From the NCBI RefSeq assembly GCF_013624435.2, contig NZ_CP061768.1:3748001-3812000 (forward strand): a stretch of 64,000 nt of DNA, in the 5' to 3' direction. Below the pieces are notes generated by a model, which saw only the letters and a list, made by a program, of their open reading frames with translations, ran no database searches and was not told the origin of the DNA. This document shows, one piece after another, positions 1 through 8,456 of this stretch (position 1 is its first letter; each line of letters opens with the position of its first letter). Position numbers and translations under genes: made by a program. The stretch is from Nocardioides campestrisoli. GTDB lineage: Bacteria; Actinomycetota; Actinomycetes; Propionibacteriales; Nocardioidaceae.

Positions 1-1160
1 ATCCGCGGGTCCAGCGAGGCCTCCGGGTCCTGGTGGACGAAGGCGAGGTCGCGGCGGAGCTCCCGCAGCTGCCGGGCCGGCAGGGCGAAGAGGTCCCGGC
101 CGCCCACCTCCACCCGACCCTCGGCCAGCGGCACCAGTCCGGCCGCCAACCGGCCCAAGGTGGTCTTCCCCGAGCCCGACTCCCCCACCAGCCCGAGCAC
201 CCGTCCGGGCGCCAGCTCGAGGCTCACCCCGGTGACCGCGGGGAACGCCCGGCCCCTGCGGGAGGAGCCGTAGCGCACGTGCACGTCGGTGAACCGCAGC
301 GCGGGCGTCCCGCCCGGGCCCGGACCGGGTGCCACCAGCTGGACCGGCTCGCCGGCCTCGCCCTGCGCGGGCAACCGCAGCACCGAGTCGAGCAGCTGGC
401 GGGTGTAGGAGTGGCGGGGGTCGGCGAAGAGGCTGCCGGTCTCCCCCTCCTCGACCACGTCGCCCTGCCGCAGCACCATCACCCGGTCGGCGATCTCCGC
501 GACCACCCCCATGTTGTGGGTGATCAGCAGGATGCTGGTGCCGGTGCGGTCCCGGATCCGGCGCAGCAGCGCGAGGATCTCCGCCTGCACGGTGACGTCC
601 AGCGCCGTGGTGGGCTCGTCGGCCAGCAGGAGGTCGGGCTCGTTGGCCAGCGCCAGCGCCAGCACCACCCGCTGCTTCTGCCCCCCGGAGAGCTGGTGCG
701 GGTAGTAGCCGAGCCGCTCCTCGGGGTCGGGGATCTCCACCTGGCGCAGCAGCTCGAGCGCACGGCTCCGCGCCTGCCCCCGGTCGACCCGGCCGTGGGC
801 CCGGAGCGCCTCGCGGATCTGCCAGCCCACGGTCCGCACCGGGTTGAGCGCGGTCTGCGGCTCCTGGAAGACCATCGCGACCCGACTGCCGCGGAACCGC
901 GACAGCGCCGCGTCGTCCAGGCCGAGCAGCTCCTCGCCGCGGAACCGGATCGAGCCCGACGCCCGCGCCCCCGGAGGCAGCAGGCCGAGCACGGCCCGGG
1001 CGGTCATCGACTTGCCCGACCCGGACTCCCCGACCAGGGCGAGCACCTCGCCCGGGGCGATCCGCAGCGAGACGTCGTTGACCGCGGGGCGCGGCTGGGC
1101 GAAGGAGATCGCCAGGTGGTCGATGGTGAGCAGCGGATCGGTCACGGTGGGTTCACGCAC
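1..1160 (-). CDS. Oligopeptide/nickel-type ABC transporter, double ATPase (DppD-DppF fusion), partial
   Basis: Powers import through the DppB/DppC-like permeases encoded just upstream. The visible 386 residues hold one complete nucleotide-binding domain: Walker A GESGSGKS near residue 45, Q-loop VFQEP, signature LSGGQKQR, Walker B LLADEPTTAL and the ITHN switch histidine. A linker follows, then the start of a second domain with another Walker A (GESGSGKTT) near residue 330. The two ATPases are therefore fused in one polypeptide, a common arrangement in actinobacteria. The start is a GTG that overlaps the dppC stop by 8 bases; a second in-frame GTG lies 15 bases further in. The C-terminal half of domain two lies beyond the left edge. 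The substrate cannot be read from the ATPase. Confidence 0.93.
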   Translation of the reverse strand, partial: MREPTVTDPLLTIDHLAISFAQPRPAVNDVSLRIAPGEVLALVGESGSGKSMTARAVLGLLPPGARASGSIRFRGEELLGLDDAALSRFRGSRVAMVFQEPQTALNPVRTVGWQIREALRAHGRVDRGQARSRALELLRQVEIPDPEERLGYYPHQLSGGQKQRVVLALALANEPDLLLADEPTTALDVTVQAEILALLRRIRDRTGTSILLITHNMGVVAEIADRVMVLRQGDVVEEGETGSLFADPRHSYTRQLLDSVLRLPAQGEAGEPVQLVAPGPGPGGTPALRFTDVHVRYGSSRRGRAFPAVTGVSLELAPGRVLGLVGESGSGKTTLGRLAAGLVPLAEGRVEVGGRDLFALPARQLRELRRDLAFVHQDPEASLDPR

Positions 1161-1956
1161 GGTGGGCCTCCGAGAGGGACTGGGCGACGAGCAGCAGCCC
1201 GAGGACGAGGGCCAGCACCACGACGAGCGGGCCGAGGGAGAGGAACGGCGCGTCGTACATCAGGCGCGTGCCGTCCTTGAGCAGCGACCCCAGCGAGGGA
1301 TCGGGGGCCTTGACCCCGATGCCGAGGAAGCTCATCGCTCCCTCGATGAAGACCGCCACCGACATCGACAGCGCCAGCTGCACAGTGAGCGGCTCCAGCG
1401 AGTTGGGCAGCACGTGCCGGCGCAGCACCCACGCCGGGCGGGCGCCGACCACCTCGGCGGCCTCGACGTACGGCATCTCGCGCACGGTGCGCAGCGAGGT
1501 CCGCACCAGCCGGCCGAAGACCGGGACCTCGATCGACACGACCACCAGGACGATCGTCCACAGCCCGGGCCCGATCACCGCGGCCAGCGCGATCGCCAGG
1601 ATCAGCGTGGGGAAGGCCAGCACCAGGTCGAAGACCCGCTGGGTGAGCACGTCGGTGACCTTCCACCAGCTGGTCACCAGCCCGATCAGCATGCCGAGCA
1701 CTGCCCCGGTCGGCACCGCCAGGAAGACGATCAGGACGTCGACCCGGATCCCGGCGAGGGTGCGGGAGAGCACGTCCCGGTTGACGTCGTCGGTGCCCAG
1801 CCAGTGCGACGCCGACGGGCCGACCAGGTTGGCGCCCGGGACCTGCTGGGTCGGGGAGTACGGCGCCAGCAGGGGGCCCACCAGTCCGAGCAGCAGGATC
1901 CCCGCCACCAGCGCCAGCCCGGCGATCCCCTTGGCGGAGGTCAGCGCGCTCCTCAT
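1153..1956 (-). CDS. ABC transporter permease, DppC type
   Basis: Second inner-membrane permease of the family-5 (peptide/nickel/opine) importer. It has 267 residues with about six hydrophobic segments. An N-terminal helix is followed by the typical HWLGTDDVNRDVLSR segment near residue 50. The permease EAA loop (EAAEVVGARPAWVLRRHVLPN) is near residues 163-183 and contacts the ATPase. The ATG overlaps the dppB stop by 4 bases, which indicates translational coupling. The length and the GTDD motif are typical of DppC/OppC rather than DppB. Confidence 0.93.
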   Translation of the reverse strand: MRSALTSAKGIAGLALVAGILLLGLVGPLLAPYSPTQQVPGANLVGPSASHWLGTDDVNRDVLSRTLAGIRVDVLIVFLAVPTGAVLGMLIGLVTSWWKVTDVLTQRVFDLVLAFPTLILAIALAAVIGPGLWTIVLVVVSIEVPVFGRLVRTSLRTVREMPYVEAAEVVGARPAWVLRRHVLPNSLEPLTVQLALSMSVAVFIEGAMSFLGIGVKAPDPSLGSLLKDGTRLMYDAPFLSLGPLVVVLALVLGLLLVAQSLSEAHRA

Positions 1957-2912
1957 GCCGCACCGCCGATCCGGATCCGCGGGTCCAGCCAGGCGTGCAC
2001 CACGTCGGTGACCAGCTGGGTGACCACGAAGACCGTCACCGAGAGCAGCAGCAGCACCTGGACCACCGGGTAGTCACGCGCGGAGATCGCCTCCTCGATC
2101 AGCCGGCCCAGCCCGGGCCAGGTGAAGATCGCCTCCACCAGCACTGCCCCGCCCAGCAGCGTGCCGAGCTGGATGCCCAGCACCGTGACCGCCGAGGGCA
2201 GCGCGTTGGGCAGCGCCTGGGTCAGCACGATCCGGGAGTGCCGGATGCCGACCGCGCGCGCGGTGGTGACGTAGGGCTGGCGCAGCTGGGAGCGCAGCGC
2301 CTCGGTGAGGAACCGGGAGAGCCCTGCCCAGACCGGGACCGCCAGGCAGGTCGCCGGCAGCAGCAGGTACTGCACGGAGATGTCGGGCCGCGCCAGGAAG
2401 CCGCCCGGCGGGGTGCCGCCCGAGGGCAGCACCGGCAGCAGCACCGCGAGGACCAGCACCAGCAGCAGGCCGGTGGCGAAGGTGGGCAAGGCCAGCGCGA
2501 CCGTGTTGATCCCGGCCAGCAGCCCGTCCAGCCACCGCCGCTGGGCGACCACGGCGGTCACCGCGGTGACCAGGGCGGAGGTGACCGCCAGGGCGAGCGC
2601 GGTCAGCGTGAGCACCACCGTGTTGGCCGCCCCGTCGGCGAGCAGGTCGCTGACCTGCCCGCCGACCACGAACGAGCGGCCCAGGTCGAAGGTGAGCACG
2701 TCGCCCAGCCAGTCGACGTACTGGGTGAGGAAGGGCTGGTCCAGGCCGAGGTCGGCCCGGATCGCCGCCCGCGCCTCGGGCGTGGCGTCGGGGCCGGCCA
2801 AGGCGTCGACGGGGTCGCCGGGCACCAGTCGCATCAGCCAGAAGATGAGCAGCGACGCGCCGGCCAGCAGGCCGAGCGCCGAGGGCAGCCGCCCCAGGAC
2901 GTAGCGCAGCAT
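1953..2912 (-). CDS. ABC transporter permease, DppB type
   Basis: First permease of the importer, 319 residues, the usual size for DppB/OppB. The N-terminus carries the hallmark VPGDPVDAL segment near residues 30-38. Six transmembrane helices follow, with an EAA-type loop (TTARAVGIRHSRIVLTQALPN) near residues 217-237. The gene begins 7 bases after the substrate-binding protein stop and overlaps dppC by 4 bases, so it belongs to one transcript with its neighbours. The substrate is unknown. Confidence 0.93.
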   Translation of the reverse strand: MLRYVLGRLPSALGLLAGASLLIFWLMRLVPGDPVDALAGPDATPEARAAIRADLGLDQPFLTQYVDWLGDVLTFDLGRSFVVGGQVSDLLADGAANTVVLTLTALALAVTSALVTAVTAVVAQRRWLDGLLAGINTVALALPTFATGLLLVLVLAVLLPVLPSGGTPPGGFLARPDISVQYLLLPATCLAVPVWAGLSRFLTEALRSQLRQPYVTTARAVGIRHSRIVLTQALPNALPSAVTVLGIQLGTLLGGAVLVEAIFTWPGLGRLIEEAISARDYPVVQVLLLLSVTVFVVTQLVTDVVHAWLDPRIRIGGAA

Positions 2913-2919
2913 CAGCGGG

Positions 2920-4518
2920 TCACTGGTCCTTCCACGCCTCGTCGAGCAGCAGCTCGGTGCGCTTGCTGTAGTCGATCCCGTGCACCGCGCTGGTGGTGAC
3001 GACCCGCGGGTGGCTGGTCACCAGGTCGGTGAGCCAGACGTTGTCGACGATGTGGTCGTTGACCCGGTCGAAGGGCTCCTCCGCCTCGGCCGACGCGGGG
3101 TCGGCGACCTTCCAGGAGGCGTCGGAGTCGGCGCGGTACTGCTCGTCGACGAAGTTGGAGGCGTTGTGCGCGGCGTTGAACGGGAAGGCGCTGACCGTCA
3201 GCGTCGCCGGCGTGTATTGGGCGTAGGTGTGGCCGAAGATCCACAGGCCCTCGAACTGCGCGCCCACCAGCTGCTTGTACATCTGCGCGAACTCCGTGGG
3301 CTTCAGCTCCACCTCCAGCCCGATCTCCTCGAGGTTGGCCTGGACGATCTGGGCGATCGTCTCCCCCGCCGGCTGACCGGCGGCGAACTGGAGCGGGAGG
3401 GTCGGCACGTCGCCCAGCTCGGCGACCAGCTGCTGGGCCTTGGCCACGTCCCGGGCGTAGGTCTGCCCCTTCTCCTCGTCGTACGCCGGGGAGGACGGCG
3501 ACCAGGGCAGCCCGCTGGCCACCGCGCTGCCGCGGTAGAGCTCCTCGACGATCCGCTCCCGGTCCACCGCGTAGGCGATCGCCTGGCGCAGCCGGACCTC
3601 CTGGAGGTCCCGGTTCTTCAGCTGGAAGCCCAGGTACTGCTGCTGGGTGGCGCCCTCGAAGTCGTGGACGTCGAACTTCGGGTCCTGCTCCAGGGTCTCG
3701 ACGTCGCGCGGGGTGACGCCGAGGGCCAGGTCGTACTGGCCGGACCGGAGCCCGGCGACCTGGGCCTGGGCGTCGGGCACCACCGAGACGTCGACCGCCT
3801 CCAGGTCGGGCGCACCCTTCCAGTAGTCCTCGTTGCGCTCGAAGGTCATCCCGGTCCCGGGCCGCCAGCCGGTGAACCGGAAGGGGCCGGTGCCGTTGTA
3901 GGTGCTGGCCTCCTTGAGGCCGGGGAACGACTCGGAGTCGACGATCGGGACGATGTCGAGCAGGTCGAGGATGTTGCTCAGCGGGTGCGCGAACTCCAGG
4001 GTGATCGCGTGCGGGTCGGAGGTGTCGAAGCCGGTGACCGCGGCGGCGGTGCGCTGCACCTGGACCGCCCACGCCGGGTCGGCGAAGGTCTCGATGCTGA
4101 ACCTGACGTCCTCGGAGGTGAAGGGCCGCCCGTCGTGGAAGGTGACGTCGTTCCGCAGCTGCAGGGTGATCGACCGACCGTCCTCCGCGACCTCCCAGGA
4201 GGTGGCCAGCGAGGGCTGGGCATCCAGGCTGTCGTGCGGGTACTCGACCAGGGAGTCGTAGACCAGGCCGATCAGGGTGTTGCCCACGTCGCTGGACTGG
4301 CCGAAGACCGAGGCCGGGACGTGGTCGGTGGTGGCGGCGACGCGCAGGGTGCCGCCCTCGACGGGGCCCTGGGACCCGGAGCCGGACGTGGCGGACTGCT
4401 CCCCGACGGCGGACGTGCAGCCGGCGAGCAGCACCCCCGTGGCCAGGGCGGCGAGGGCGGAGGAGACCAGCCGTCGGGATGCCGGTCGGGAGGGCAGGAG
4501 GGAACGAGAGTCGGTCAC
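2920..4518 (-). CDS. Family 5 extracellular solute-binding lipoprotein
   Basis: Captures the substrate outside the cell and delivers it to the DppBC-like permease. The 532 residues start with a basic stretch, a hydrophobic segment and a lipobox (LLAGC near residues 30-34), so it should be a lipid-anchored SBP. The fold signature of peptide/nickel SBPs is clear: an ITLQLRNDVTFHDG segment near residue 115 and a second-lobe LRQAIAYAVDRE segment near residue 310. It sits 12 bases after the ROK regulator stop, as second gene of the operon. Divergent linkage to a TauD-like dioxygenase hints at an organosulfur or other non-peptide ligand, but this is inference. Confidence 0.93.
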   Translation of the reverse strand: MTDSRSLLPSRPASRRLVSSALAALATGVLLAGCTSAVGEQSATSGSGSQGPVEGGTLRVAATTDHVPASVFGQSSDVGNTLIGLVYDSLVEYPHDSLDAQPSLATSWEVAEDGRSITLQLRNDVTFHDGRPFTSEDVRFSIETFADPAWAVQVQRTAAAVTGFDTSDPHAITLEFAHPLSNILDLLDIVPIVDSESFPGLKEASTYNGTGPFRFTGWRPGTGMTFERNEDYWKGAPDLEAVDVSVVPDAQAQVAGLRSGQYDLALGVTPRDVETLEQDPKFDVHDFEGATQQQYLGFQLKNRDLQEVRLRQAIAYAVDRERIVEELYRGSAVASGLPWSPSSPAYDEEKGQTYARDVAKAQQLVAELGDVPTLPLQFAAGQPAGETIAQIVQANLEEIGLEVELKPTEFAQMYKQLVGAQFEGLWIFGHTYAQYTPATLTVSAFPFNAAHNASNFVDEQYRADSDASWKVADPASAEAEEPFDRVNDHIVDNVWLTDLVTSHPRVVTTSAVHGIDYSKRTELLLDEAWKDQ

Positions 4519-4530
4519 GGGTGCGGCCTT

Positions 4531-5697
4531 TCAGAGGGCGTGCGAGTGGGCGGGTCGGAACGGCGTCGGAAGGACCGCGAAGGGGTCGTCGTAGACGGGG
4601 GCGAGCGCGACCGTGCAGGCGGCCAGGGCCTGGATGCCCGCGCCGAAGCGGGTGAAGGAGAGGTCGAGCGGAGGCAGGGTGGTGGTCCCGGCGAAGGCCG
4701 CCACCACCTCGTCCAGGACGCCGGGGAAGTCGGTGAACGCCTGGCCGACCAGGATCATCCGGTCCGGGTCGATCATGTCCCGGACCAGCGCCGCGGTCTC
4801 CCCGAGCAGCCGGGCCCGCTCGACGAGCAGCTCCCGGGCCGCCGGCACCCCCGCGCCGGCGGCCTCGTAGAGCGCCTCGACCACCGGCTCGTCGACCAGG
4901 CCGGCGGCGTGGGCGCGGACGGCGACGGCGTGGTCGCTGGTGCTGGCCTCCAGGCAGCCCGTCCGCCCGCAGGAGCAGGGCACGTCGGCCCGGGTCGGGA
5001 AGTGGGTGAGCCGGGCCGCCCGGGAGACCTCTGCCTCCCCACCGCTCTCCCGGGCGACCGCGAAGCCCGTGGTGTTGCGCACGTAGAGGTAGGTGGTGAT
5101 CCCGGCGGTGCCGTGCCTGCGGTGGATGTACTCCGCGGCGGCGACGGCGGCGATGTGCTCGCTGGTGGTCACCTCGAGCCCGAGCGCCTCACGCAACGCC
5201 GCGCCGGTGGCGTGCTGGTCGAGGCCGATGTCGCGCCACGGCGCGACCATCCCCGCGACCAGCGGGCGGCGCCCGGGCAGCGTCCGGAGCATCTCGACCA
5301 GCCGGCTGCCCACCCAGTCGAGGTCAAGCGGGTCGGCGGGCAGCTTGTCGGTGGTGCGACTGTCGACCACGCGGCCCGACGGGTCCCCGACCGCGACGGT
5401 GAGCAGGCGGGTCCCGACGTGCACCCCGACGGTCACGTAGAGGGTGGGGTCGATCTCCACCGGCGTGCCGGGGCGGCCGATGCTGCCGGCCCGCGCCCGG
5501 TCGGGGCGCTCGCGGAGCAGGCCGCCCTCGAGCAGGGAGGCGACGGTGCGCGCCACGGTGCGGGCGCTCAGACAGGTGGGGCCGGCGAGCTCGTCGCGGG
5601 TGGCGAGTCCTCGACCCCGCACCTGCTCCAGCACCCGGCCGGCCGGCGAGCCGAACCTGCCCCGGCTGACCACGATGGTCGACGACTGCTGCGCCAT
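4531..5697 (-). CDS. ROK family transcriptional regulator
   Basis: Probable local repressor of the ABC operon it heads. It has 388 residues with an N-terminal winged helix-turn-helix (about residues 15-65). A ROK/actin-like sugar-kinase fold follows, with the zinc motif CSCGRTGCLE near residue 240. The Walker-like DxGGT of true ROK kinases is changed in its ATP-binding strand (VTVGVHVG), so it should sense a ligand rather than phosphorylate one. The start has a GAGGAGG ribosome site just upstream. Being first in the importer operon and divergent from the dioxygenase gene, it probably controls both sides. Confidence 0.88.
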   Translation of the reverse strand: MAQQSSTIVVSRGRFGSPAGRVLEQVRGRGLATRDELAGPTCLSARTVARTVASLLEGGLLRERPDRARAGSIGRPGTPVEIDPTLYVTVGVHVGTRLLTVAVGDPSGRVVDSRTTDKLPADPLDLDWVGSRLVEMLRTLPGRRPLVAGMVAPWRDIGLDQHATGAALREALGLEVTTSEHIAAVAAAEYIHRRHGTAGITTYLYVRNTTGFAVARESGGEAEVSRAARLTHFPTRADVPCSCGRTGCLEASTSDHAVAVRAHAAGLVDEPVVEALYEAAGAGVPAARELLVERARLLGETAALVRDMIDPDRMILVGQAFTDFPGVLDEVVAAFAGTTTLPPLDLSFTRFGAGIQALAACTVALAPVYDDPFAVLPTPFRPAHSHAL

Positions 5698-5867
5698 CCG
5701 CCCTCCTCAAAGTGAAGTAAGTTGATTGAGAATGGCAGATATTGTCGTGCCTGTCCCCGGGTCTCAACCCCGCCACGGAGTTCGCGCCACCGCGCCTCGA
5801 ACCCTTGAGGGCCGCTCTCGACGGACCGGATGGTGAGGGCTCGACCCCACGCACTCCGGAGGAACCC
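5698..5867. promoter_or_regulatory. Divergent intergenic region, ROK operon / tauD-like gene
   Basis: These 170 bases separate the ROK-led operon from the dioxygenase gene and must hold both promoters. Bases 5709-5744 form an AT-rich pocket unlike the surroundings, the likely site for promoter elements or the regulator. A GGAGGA ribosome site at 5858-5863 serves the dioxygenase. I do not see unambiguous -35/-10 pairs or a clear palindrome, so the operator is not assigned. Confidence 0.4.
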
Positions 5868-6809
5868 ATGACCATCAGCCTTGACCGCGCAGCCACCGGC
5901 ACCCTCGAGGTGCAGCAGCTCGGCGGACGCATCGGCGCCCGCATCGACGGCGTCCACCTGGGCCCCGACCTGGGCGCCGAGACGGTGGGCCGGATCCGGT
6001 CCGCCCTGCTCGAGCACAAGGTCGTCTTCTTCCGCGGCCAGGAGCACCTCGACGACGAGGGCCACATCGCGTTCGCCGAGCAGCTCGGCAGCCTGACCAC
6101 CGCCCACCCGACGGTGAACACCGGCAGCGCGCGGATCTTCACCCTGACCGCCAACAAGGGAATGGCCGCCAACAGCTGGCACACCGACGTCACCTTCGTC
6201 GACCGGATCCCGGCGATCAGCATCCTGCGCGGCGTGACCATCCCGGCGTACGGGGGCAACACGGTGTGGGCCAACACGGCAGCCGCCTACGAGGCCCTCC
6301 CGGACTCGCTCCGGGCGCTGGTCGACAACCTGTGGGCAGTGCACAGCAACGACTACGACTACGCCGCGTCCTCGGAGTCACCGGAGGCGGTCGAGGAGTC
6401 GCACCGGTCGTTCACCCGCTCCCAGTTCGCCTCGACCAGGTTCGAGACCGAGCACCCGGTGGTCCGGGTGCACCCGGAGACCGGGGAGCGGACGCTCCTG
6501 CTCGGCCACTTCGTGAAGAAGTTCGTCGGCCTCAACCAGAAGGAGTCGGCGATCCTGTTCAACCTGCTCCAGGACCGCGTCACCAAGCTGGAGAACACCA
6601 TCCGGTGGACCTGGCAGCCCGGTGACGTGGCGATGTGGGACAACCGCGCCACCCAGCACTACGCCGTCGCGGACTTCGACACCCAACCCCGGGAGGTACG
6701 CCGGATCACGGTCGCCGGCGACATCCCGGTAGGGGTCGACGGCCGGACCAGCATCCCGCGCGTGGGCGACGCCGCCTCCTTCTCCGACATCGGCGCGCTG
6801 GTGAGCTAA
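5868..6809 (+). CDS. TauD/TfdA family Fe(II)/2-oxoglutarate dioxygenase
   Basis: Likely hydroxylates an organic substrate such as taurine, an alkylsulfonate or an alkylsulfate ester, with decarboxylation of 2-oxoglutarate. It has 313 residues, a typical length. The iron facial triad is present: H105 and D107 in NSWHTDVTF, and H264 in ATQHYAV. R275 lies 11 residues after the distal histidine, where TauD binds the 2-oxoglutarate carboxylate. I chose the ATG at 5868 because a GGAGGA precedes it and the homologous part begins there; the open frame extends upstream to 5742 but without support. The exact substrate is not determined. Confidence 0.9.
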   Translation: MTISLDRAATGTLEVQQLGGRIGARIDGVHLGPDLGAETVGRIRSALLEHKVVFFRGQEHLDDEGHIAFAEQLGSLTTAHPTVNTGSARIFTLTANKGMAANSWHTDVTFVDRIPAISILRGVTIPAYGGNTVWANTAAAYEALPDSLRALVDNLWAVHSNDYDYAASSESPEAVEESHRSFTRSQFASTRFETEHPVVRVHPETGERTLLLGHFVKKFVGLNQKESAILFNLLQDRVTKLENTIRWTWQPGDVAMWDNRATQHYAVADFDTQPREVRRITVAGDIPVGVDGRTSIPRVGDAASFSDIGALVS

Positions 6810-6827
6810 TCCCGCCGGAACAGGCTC

Positions 6828-6860
6828 AGCCGGTCGGGTTCCCCACGGACCCGGCCGGCT
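6828..6860. terminator. Bidirectional hairpin terminator candidate
   Basis: An 11-bp stem (6828-6838 with 6850-6860, one G-U pair) with an 11-base loop lies between the convergent dioxygenase and hydrolase genes. It has no U-tract, as is common for actinobacterial hairpin terminators. Confidence 0.5.
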
Positions 6861-6875
6861 GCTGCGTGCAACGGG

Positions 6876-8456
6876 TCAGCAGGTGACGTCGCCGTCAGGC
6901 ACCTTGCCGTCGACCAGGAACGACTCGATCGTCTCGTCGACGCACTCGTTCCCCCGGTTGTACGCCGTGTGGCCGTCGCCGTCACGGGTCAGCAGGACGC
7001 CGGACTCCAGCTGGTCGGCCAGGGCCTCGGCCCACTTGTAGGGCGTGGCCGGGTCGCGGGTGGTGCCGGTGACCAGGATCGGCGGCGCACCCGCGCCGTC
7101 GATCTCCAGCGGCTCGGTCGTGCGGCCGTCGAAGTCCTCGCACCCGGTCAGGGCCCAGGCGAAGATCCGGCCCAGCGTGGGCGAGGCCTTCTCGAACGCC
7201 TCGAACTCCGCGGGCACCTCCTCGACCGGGATCGAGGTCGGGTCGTCGAGGCAGTTGATCACCCGGATCGCCTCGCTGGAGTTGTCGGTGTAGCCGTCGG
7301 GACCGCGCGAGGAGTAGAGGTCGGCGAGCATCATGAGCTGGCGGCCGTCGCCCTCCATCCCGGACTTCAGCGCCTGGTCCAGCAGCCTCCAGTACTCGCG
7401 GTTGTAGAGCGGGGCTGCCAGCGCGTAGAAGGCGTCACCGGCCCGCAGCTCGCGGTCGCCCGCCGGGATCGGCTTCTGGTCGACCTCGTCGAGGAACTCC
7501 TTGATCGAGGCCAGCCCCTCGTCGAGCGAGTCGCCCAGGTAGCAGTCGCCGCCGTCGACGCAGTTCTGCACGTAGGCCCGCAGCGCGGTCTCGAACCCGC
7601 GCGCCTGGTCCAGGCTCGCCTGGCGCTCGTCGAGGGAGACGTCCACGGCGCCGTCGAGCACCATGAAGCCGACCCGGTCGGGGAAGAGCTCCGCGTAGGT
7701 GGCGCCCAGCTGGGTGCCGTAGGAGGCCCCGAGGTAGTCCAGCTCGTCCTGCCCGAGGGCGGCCCGCAGGATGTCCATGTCCTTGGCCGCCTCCACGGTG
7801 GAGACGTGGTCGACCAGGTCACCGCTCTTCTCCCGGCACCCCTCGAAGAACCGGGCGGAGTCCTCCTCGGACTCCGCCAGCTCGGCCGCACCGTCCGGGT
7901 CCGGGTCGCTGGCGCGCAGCTCGTCGACCTCGGCGTCGCTCACGCAGTCGATCGGGTTGCTGCGTCCGGTGCCGCGCGGGTCGAAGCCGACCACGTCGAA
8001 GTGGTCGAGCAACGGTGGGCGGAAGGCCAGCGCCGCCTGCGCGGCGTACTCCGTGCCCGGGGCGCCGGGACCGCCGGGGTTGACCACCAGGGAGCCGACC
8101 CGCTGGTCCGGGGCCTCGGCGGGCACCTTGAGCAGCGCGAGGTCGATGGTCTTCCCGTCCGGGTCCTCGTAGTCCAGGGGCGCCTCGAGCCAGCCGCACT
8201 CGAACTCGCCGCACTCGCTCCACTCCAGCGTCTGGGAGTAGTAGGGCTGCAGGTCAGGCGACGGCGCCTCGGTGGCGCCCTCGTCCGGCTCGTCGCCGCT
8301 GCGCACGGGCCGCTCGGGCTCCCGGGTCGTTCCGCCGCTCTCCCCCGAGGAGGACGACGAGGAGCTGTCGTCCCCGCCCAGTAGGAACGACGCGCCCACG
8401 GCGCCCGCCCCCAGCACCAGAGCGAGCACCAGCAGCCCGGCCACCACGCGGTTCAT
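6876..8456 (-). CDS. Secreted alpha/beta hydrolase, TAP-like (mycobacterial exported-protease / SlpD type)
   Basis: Probable extracytoplasmic tripeptidyl aminopeptidase or esterase. It has 526 residues. The N-terminal hydrophobic segment (residues 4-27) is followed by a Ser/Glu-rich linker. The alpha/beta hydrolase core carries VVNPGGPGAPG (oxyanion region, near residue 125), the nucleophile elbow GASYGT near residue 230, and the C-terminal TAP-like domain with the catalytic histidine in DGDGHTAYNRG near residue 500. The ATG overlaps the holB stop by 4 bases. The hydrolase-holB-tmk order is conserved in Streptomyces. An in-frame extension to 9512 is only antisense-free reading through holB. 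Confidence 0.9.
   Translation of the reverse strand: MNRVVAGLLVLALVLGAGAVGASFLLGGDDSSSSSSSGESGGTTREPERPVRSGDEPDEGATEAPSPDLQPYYSQTLEWSECGEFECGWLEAPLDYEDPDGKTIDLALLKVPAEAPDQRVGSLVVNPGGPGAPGTEYAAQAALAFRPPLLDHFDVVGFDPRGTGRSNPIDCVSDAEVDELRASDPDPDGAAELAESEEDSARFFEGCREKSGDLVDHVSTVEAAKDMDILRAALGQDELDYLGASYGTQLGATYAELFPDRVGFMVLDGAVDVSLDERQASLDQARGFETALRAYVQNCVDGGDCYLGDSLDEGLASIKEFLDEVDQKPIPAGDRELRAGDAFYALAAPLYNREYWRLLDQALKSGMEGDGRQLMMLADLYSSRGPDGYTDNSSEAIRVINCLDDPTSIPVEEVPAEFEAFEKASPTLGRIFAWALTGCEDFDGRTTEPLEIDGAGAPPILVTGTTRDPATPYKWAEALADQLESGVLLTRDGDGHTAYNRGNECVDETIESFLVDGKVPDGDVTC

Noticed and set aside
2980..5715. A 911-codon plus-strand frame opposite the binding protein and ROK genes
   Set aside because: Low-complexity Gly/Val/Asp/Arg composition; the minus strand encodes clear family 5 SBP and ROK proteins.
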